Assembly: GCA_002423905.1 (NCBI GenBank)
Contig: DIVC01000019.1
Coordinates: 1 to 9,673, forward strand
Length of the DNA: 9,673 bases
Direction: 5' to 3'
DNA from: Idiomarina sp. UBA6142
GTDB lineage: Bacteria; Pseudomonadota; Gammaproteobacteria; Enterobacterales; Alteromonadaceae
Shown here: piece after piece, positions 6,554 through 9,673 of the stretch
How positions within the stretch are numbered: the first letter of the stretch is position 1
How the letters are laid out: every line of letters starts with the position of its first letter
Notes under the pieces: model-generated
Told to the model about the DNA's origin: nothing
The model's input: only the letters and a program-made list of their open reading frames with translations
The model's database searches: none
Translations under genes and position numbers: made by a program

Positions 6554-7935
6554 AAATTTTCCTCTGCATATTGCGCTAAATTACTGCGCACTACGCCATT
6601 TAAATTGATCGTGGCACTGCCTGGATAATCCTTAAACCGCTCAACGATATAAGTGAGCCCCGAGGTCACCGCGGTGAGGTAATAACTGTCAATTTGCGCG
6701 AGGTTTCCAGAGCAGATGATTTTAGTGCCCTGCCCACACCGCGTGATAATGGTTTTCAGCTGTGATGCGGTTAAGTTTTGCGATTCATCCAATAACACAA
6801 TGGCATTTTGAATACTGCGGCCACGCATAAAATTTAATGACTTAAACTGAATATTGGCCTTATTCATAATGTAATTCATGCTCGATTCCATGCTTTCATC
6901 ATGCTTGTGCAGCACTTCAAGTGAATCGGTAATAGCGGCTAGCCAGGGTGCCATCTTCTCTTCTTCAGTGCCGGGTAAGTAACCAATTGATTCAGCAATT
7001 TCGGGGGTATTGCGGGTTACTATTATTTTTTCATAGATGCCTTGCTCTACCACCTGTTCTAACGCTGCGGCGAGCGCTAGTAGGGTTTTACCGCTGCCGG
7101 CTGGGCCGGTCAAAATAACTAAATCAATGGTCGGATCCAGTAGCGCGTTCAAGGCCATGGCTTGGTAAATATTCTTCGGATGAATACCCCATGCCTTATA
7201 CGACATCATGCGCTCAAAACCTAAATCATGCAGGCGAACAAATTGATTATCGTAGCCCACGACTTTGGCAGCAAAAGTTTCGCTTTGGTCGACCACATAT
7301 TGATTGCGAAACACCGCAGGTAACACCGAGCGTTCAACTTCGTGAAAAGTTTCACGACCTTCTTGCACTGAGGTGACCTCACCAACCCCATCCCAAAAAT
7401 CACCCTCAACTTCGACAAAACCCTTCGATAAAAACCGAATGTCGTCGATCAACTGGTCGGTGCGGTAGTCTTCAACCAACTTCACCCCTGCACCCTTCGC
7501 CTTTAAGCGCATGTTGATGTCTTTGGTAACCAACACTACCTTGGCTTTTTGCTGCTGTTTTTGCAGCTCGAGTGCGGCTTGAATAATACGATGGTCGTTC
7601 TCGTTCAGGTTCAGTGCTGAATCGCTTTGTTTAAGCTGGTAATCAGGGAAAATAGCTAAGGTACCTTGGGCATGATGTGCGCCCTGCATAGTCGCCAACG
7701 GCACTCCAGCTAATATTTGCTCGGGGGTGGCATCTTTTAGGGCGTTCTCTAACGAGCGAATAGCAACCCGTGCCTCACGACTGACATCTTTATGACGATC
7801 TTTAATGTTATCGAGTTCTTCTAACACCACCATGGGGATGACGACGTGGTGTTCTTCAAAATTTAAAAAGGCGAGTGGTTCGTGCAGAAGTATATTGGTA
7901 TCAAGCAGGTAATACTTTGATTGAGTTTCAGGCAT
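6550..7935 (-). CDS. PIN domain-PhoH ATPase fusion (PhoH2-like)
   Basis: A 461-residue two-domain protein. The PIN nuclease domain (about 8-155) carries the acidic residues expected for metal-dependent RNA cleavage: Asp12 (LLDTN), Glu39/Glu40 (VVLEELD), Asp114 (NENDHRI) and Asp139 (VTKDIN). The PhoH ATPase domain (about 245-455) has Walker A GPAGSGKT (277-284), Walker B IVLLDES (379-385), the sensor-like SGNLAQID (409-416) and a terminal Arg in VVRS (450). Mycobacterial PhoH2 of this architecture has been described as an RNA helicase coupled to an RNase, so RNA unwinding and cutting is the likely role. It lacks a TA-type antitoxin gene beside it. The ATG has GAGG about 7 nt upstream. It is divergent from rapA and convergent with ruvX, so it is probably monocistronic. 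The name phoH is kept off because enteric PhoH and YbeZ lack the PIN domain. Confidence 0.93.
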   Translation of the reverse strand: MPETQSKYYLLDTNILLHEPLAFLNFEEHHVVIPMVVLEELDNIKDRHKDVSREARVAIRSLENALKDATPEQILAGVPLATMQGAHHAQGTLAIFPDYQLKQSDSALNLNENDHRIIQAALELQKQQQKAKVVLVTKDINMRLKAKGAGVKLVEDYRTDQLIDDIRFLSKGFVEVEGDFWDGVGEVTSVQEGRETFHEVERSVLPAVFRNQYVVDQSETFAAKVVGYDNQFVRLHDLGFERMMSYKAWGIHPKNIYQAMALNALLDPTIDLVILTGPAGSGKTLLALAAALEQVVEQGIYEKIIVTRNTPEIAESIGYLPGTEEEKMAPWLAAITDSLEVLHKHDESMESSMNYIMNKANIQFKSLNFMRGRSIQNAIVLLDESQNLTASQLKTIITRCGQGTKIICSGNLAQIDSYYLTAVTSGLTYIVERFKDYPGSATINLNGVVRSNLAQYAEENL

Positions 7936-8093
7936 GCAGGACCTCAGCAGCGTTTATGTTCTATAGTTATGATGCGCTTAACCTTACATCTCTTAGACTA
8001 GCGCAGTTTTTATGAAAATGGTGTGAACATTGGAATTTTTTTCGTTACCATGTGCGCCATTTTTCCAGGTCTTTTGGGCAAGGTTGTTCGGGC
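7936..8093. other. Divergent intergenic region between PIN-PhoH and rapA
   Basis: This 158-bp AT-richer gap must hold promoters for both genes, but none is convincing. On the plus strand TATAGT (7962-7967) and TATGAT (7968-7973) each match the -10 consensus at 5 of 6 but lack a -35. TGAACA (8024-8029), a 16-bp spacer and TACCAT (8046-8051) is a weak complete pair pointing at rapA. On the minus strand TATAGA and CATAAA lie in the same AT-rich patch. The PIN-PhoH Shine-Dalgarno is at 7941-7946 and the rapA one at 8080-8083. No hairpin or repeat stands out. Confidence 0.4.
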
Positions 8094-9673
8094 ATGGCGC
8101 AAGCGCAGATAAACACTGACATGGATAGCGAATTTGAGGTGGGTCAACGGTGGCTCAGTGAAACCGAAACCGACCAAGGGCTGGGCCTGATCACCCAAGT
8201 GCAAGGTCGGCTTATTCGGGTGTTTTTTCCGGCTACCGATGAACTACGTCAATATGCGCGCGATGCAGCACCGCTTGCGCGCTTCAGTTTGCTGGTTGAT
8301 GAGCGGGCGCAGCATATCGACGGCTGGTGGTTTCGTATTAGCGCCCGCACGCGTCACCAGGGCTGCTGGATATATCAAGGTCAACGTGAAGACGATCAAC
8401 ACATTGTTACCGTAGCGGAAGCGCAATTAGCCGCCAATGTGTCAACCCAGCAACCACTCACTCGCATGCTAGCTGGGAAAGTCGATCGCCTCGATTTGTT
8501 TCGCTTACGGCAACAAGCACAACAGCATCTGCGGCGCTGGCAGCACAGTCGCATGGCGGGGCTGCTCGGCGCGCGTGCACAGTTGTTGCCGCATCAGCTT
8601 TATATCGCTGCCACAGTGGCTGATCGTTTTCATCCGCGGGTGTTACTCGCGGACGAAGTGGGGCTCGGCAAAACCATTGAAGCCGGCTTCATTATGCAGC
8701 GACGACTATTAACCGGCCGCAGTCAACGCTTGTTAGTGGTCGTCCCCGATACCCTCTGTCACCAATGGCTGGTTGAGTTGCAACGCCGCTTTGCCCTGCG
8801 CTTTAGTCTTTTTGACCAAGAACGCTGTGAGCAGAGCGCTGCCAGTCAGGATTCGGTCTTTGCCAGTGAGCAATTGATCCTAGTGCCGATGAGTCTGTTG
8901 AGTAAGCCGTTTTGGCTGGCCGAACTCACCGATGTGTCATGGGATATGTTGGTGGTTGACGAAGTACATCAAATGGCGCCAGAGCACAGTCATTTCGCCG
9001 CGCTCAAACAACTCTGTAAGGCCATTCCAGCGGTGCTGCTGCTCAGTGCCACACCAGAACGGGCTGGTACTGAAGCCCATTTAGCGCGGTTACAATTGCT
9101 CGATGCCGACCGTTTTTCAGATGCTCAAAGCTTTGCCCTCGAGCAACAGAATTATCGCGCCTTAGCCCCGCTTGCAAGCGCATTAGCCCAGGCTGATGCG
9201 CCACTATTGTTGGATCGTTTGCTGGATCTGCATGGCACTGGTCGCGTCATGTTCCGCAATAGTCGGGCACATATTGGTGGTTTTCCGCAACGACAATTAC
9301 AGGCGGTGCAGCTACCCGCCAGTAGCGATAGTTTTCAGCTTCGTGTCACTTGGCTTATCGCGCTGTTGAAGCAGCAGCGCCAACGCAAATTTGTGGTGAT
9401 TTGTCGTGAACCCGAGCAGGTTTTGCAGTTAAGCGACGTGTTGCGGATTAGCCATGGTATTCATGCTGCGGTATTTCACCAGTATATGACGCTGCTTGAA
9501 CGCGATCGCGCTGCGGCCTATTTTGCCAGTGACGAAGATGGTTGCCAGCTGCTGATCTGTTCAGAAATCGGCAGCGAAGGTCGTAATTTTCAAAGCGCTC
9601 AGAACTTAGTTTTGTTTGATTTGCCCCATCATCCGGACCTTCTTGAGCAGCGCATTGGACGCCTCGATCGGCT
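8094..9673 (+). CDS. rapA: RNA polymerase-associated ATPase RapA (Snf2 family), N-terminal part, compact form
   Basis: The window holds 526 codons of a Swi2/Snf2 ATPase that binds RNA polymerase and helps recycle it after termination; the rest runs off the right edge. FEVGQRW (14-20) and the following beta-rich stretch (to about 110) match the RapA Tudor-like N-terminal domains. The first RecA-like lobe has Walker A DEVGLGKT (187-194), motif II DEVH (289-292; DEAH in E. coli) and SATPE (318-322). The second lobe shows FRNSR (387-391), CSEIGSEGRNF (489-499) and QRIGRLDR (519-526). Compared with E. coli RapA from memory, two segments of roughly 40 residues each are missing, near residues 365-372 and 410-418. 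The ATG at 8094 has AAGG 10 nt upstream; ATG at 8121, nearer the conserved GQRW, is a possible alternative. The frame is unbroken. RapA is the best call; another Snf2 relative is less likely given the N-terminus. Confidence 0.9.
   Translation, partial: MAQAQINTDMDSEFEVGQRWLSETETDQGLGLITQVQGRLIRVFFPATDELRQYARDAAPLARFSLLVDERAQHIDGWWFRISARTRHQGCWIYQGQREDDQHIVTVAEAQLAANVSTQQPLTRMLAGKVDRLDLFRLRQQAQQHLRRWQHSRMAGLLGARAQLLPHQLYIAATVADRFHPRVLLADEVGLGKTIEAGFIMQRRLLTGRSQRLLVVVPDTLCHQWLVELQRRFALRFSLFDQERCEQSAASQDSVFASEQLILVPMSLLSKPFWLAELTDVSWDMLVVDEVHQMAPEHSHFAALKQLCKAIPAVLLLSATPERAGTEAHLARLQLLDADRFSDAQSFALEQQNYRALAPLASALAQADAPLLLDRLLDLHGTGRVMFRNSRAHIGGFPQRQLQAVQLPASSDSFQLRVTWLIALLKQQRQRKFVVICREPEQVLQLSDVLRISHGIHAAVFHQYMTLLERDRAAAYFASDEDGCQLLICSEIGSEGRNFQSAQNLVLFDLPHHPDLLEQRIGRLDR

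Noticed and set aside
1..9673. CRISPR array, insertion sequence, prophage, integron or defence island
   Set aside because: No spaced direct repeats, transposase or integrase motifs, terminal inverted repeats or tRNA-like att sites were seen; every large ORF belongs to a known housekeeping or metabolic family.

Overview
The window looks like ordinary chromosomal DNA of a gammaproteobacterium. The core block rsmE-gshB-yqgE-yqgF(ruvX), the nearby metK, a MetJ-box-like site before metK and a RapA homologue all point to that class. Protein similarity to enterobacterial versions is high, but the neighbourhood differs from enterics: a secreted M1 peptidase and a PIN-PhoH ATPase are added. This would suit a marine Alteromonadales-type lineage such as Idiomarina and relatives. 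That placement is inference from general resemblance, not a tested assignment.

Layout. 1-638 (minus): N-terminal 212 codons of metK, running off the left edge. 639-731: a compact intergenic region holding a hairpin terminator for the upstream minus-strand genes, a candidate metK promoter and a tandem MetJ-operator-like repeat. 732-3661 (minus): a tightly coupled pair, an M1-family lipoprotein aminopeptidase followed by a YahK-type zinc alcohol dehydrogenase. 3662-3805: a back-to-back divergent promoter region. 3806-6536 (plus): the operon rsmE, gshB, yqgE, ruvX. 6550-7935 (minus): a PIN-PhoH ATPase convergent with ruvX. 7936-8093: a second divergent region. 8094-9673 (plus): the first 526 codons of an unusually compact RapA, running off the right edge. 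No stretch over 300 bases lacks a gene, and no tRNA, rRNA, CRISPR array, insertion sequence or phage gene was seen.

The genes are mostly housekeeping: SAM synthesis (MetK), a SAM-dependent 16S rRNA methylation (RsmE), glutathione synthesis (GshB), rRNA processing or RNA/DNA quality control (RuvX/YqgF), RNA metabolism (PIN-PhoH) and RNA polymerase recycling (RapA). Metabolic accessory functions are the envelope peptidase and an NADPH-dependent aldehyde reductase. I found no convincing undescribed defence or mobile system. The points most worth checking are the MetJ-like operator before metK, the terminator/promoter overlap there, the peptidase-yahK insertion in a conserved block, and the shortened RapA.
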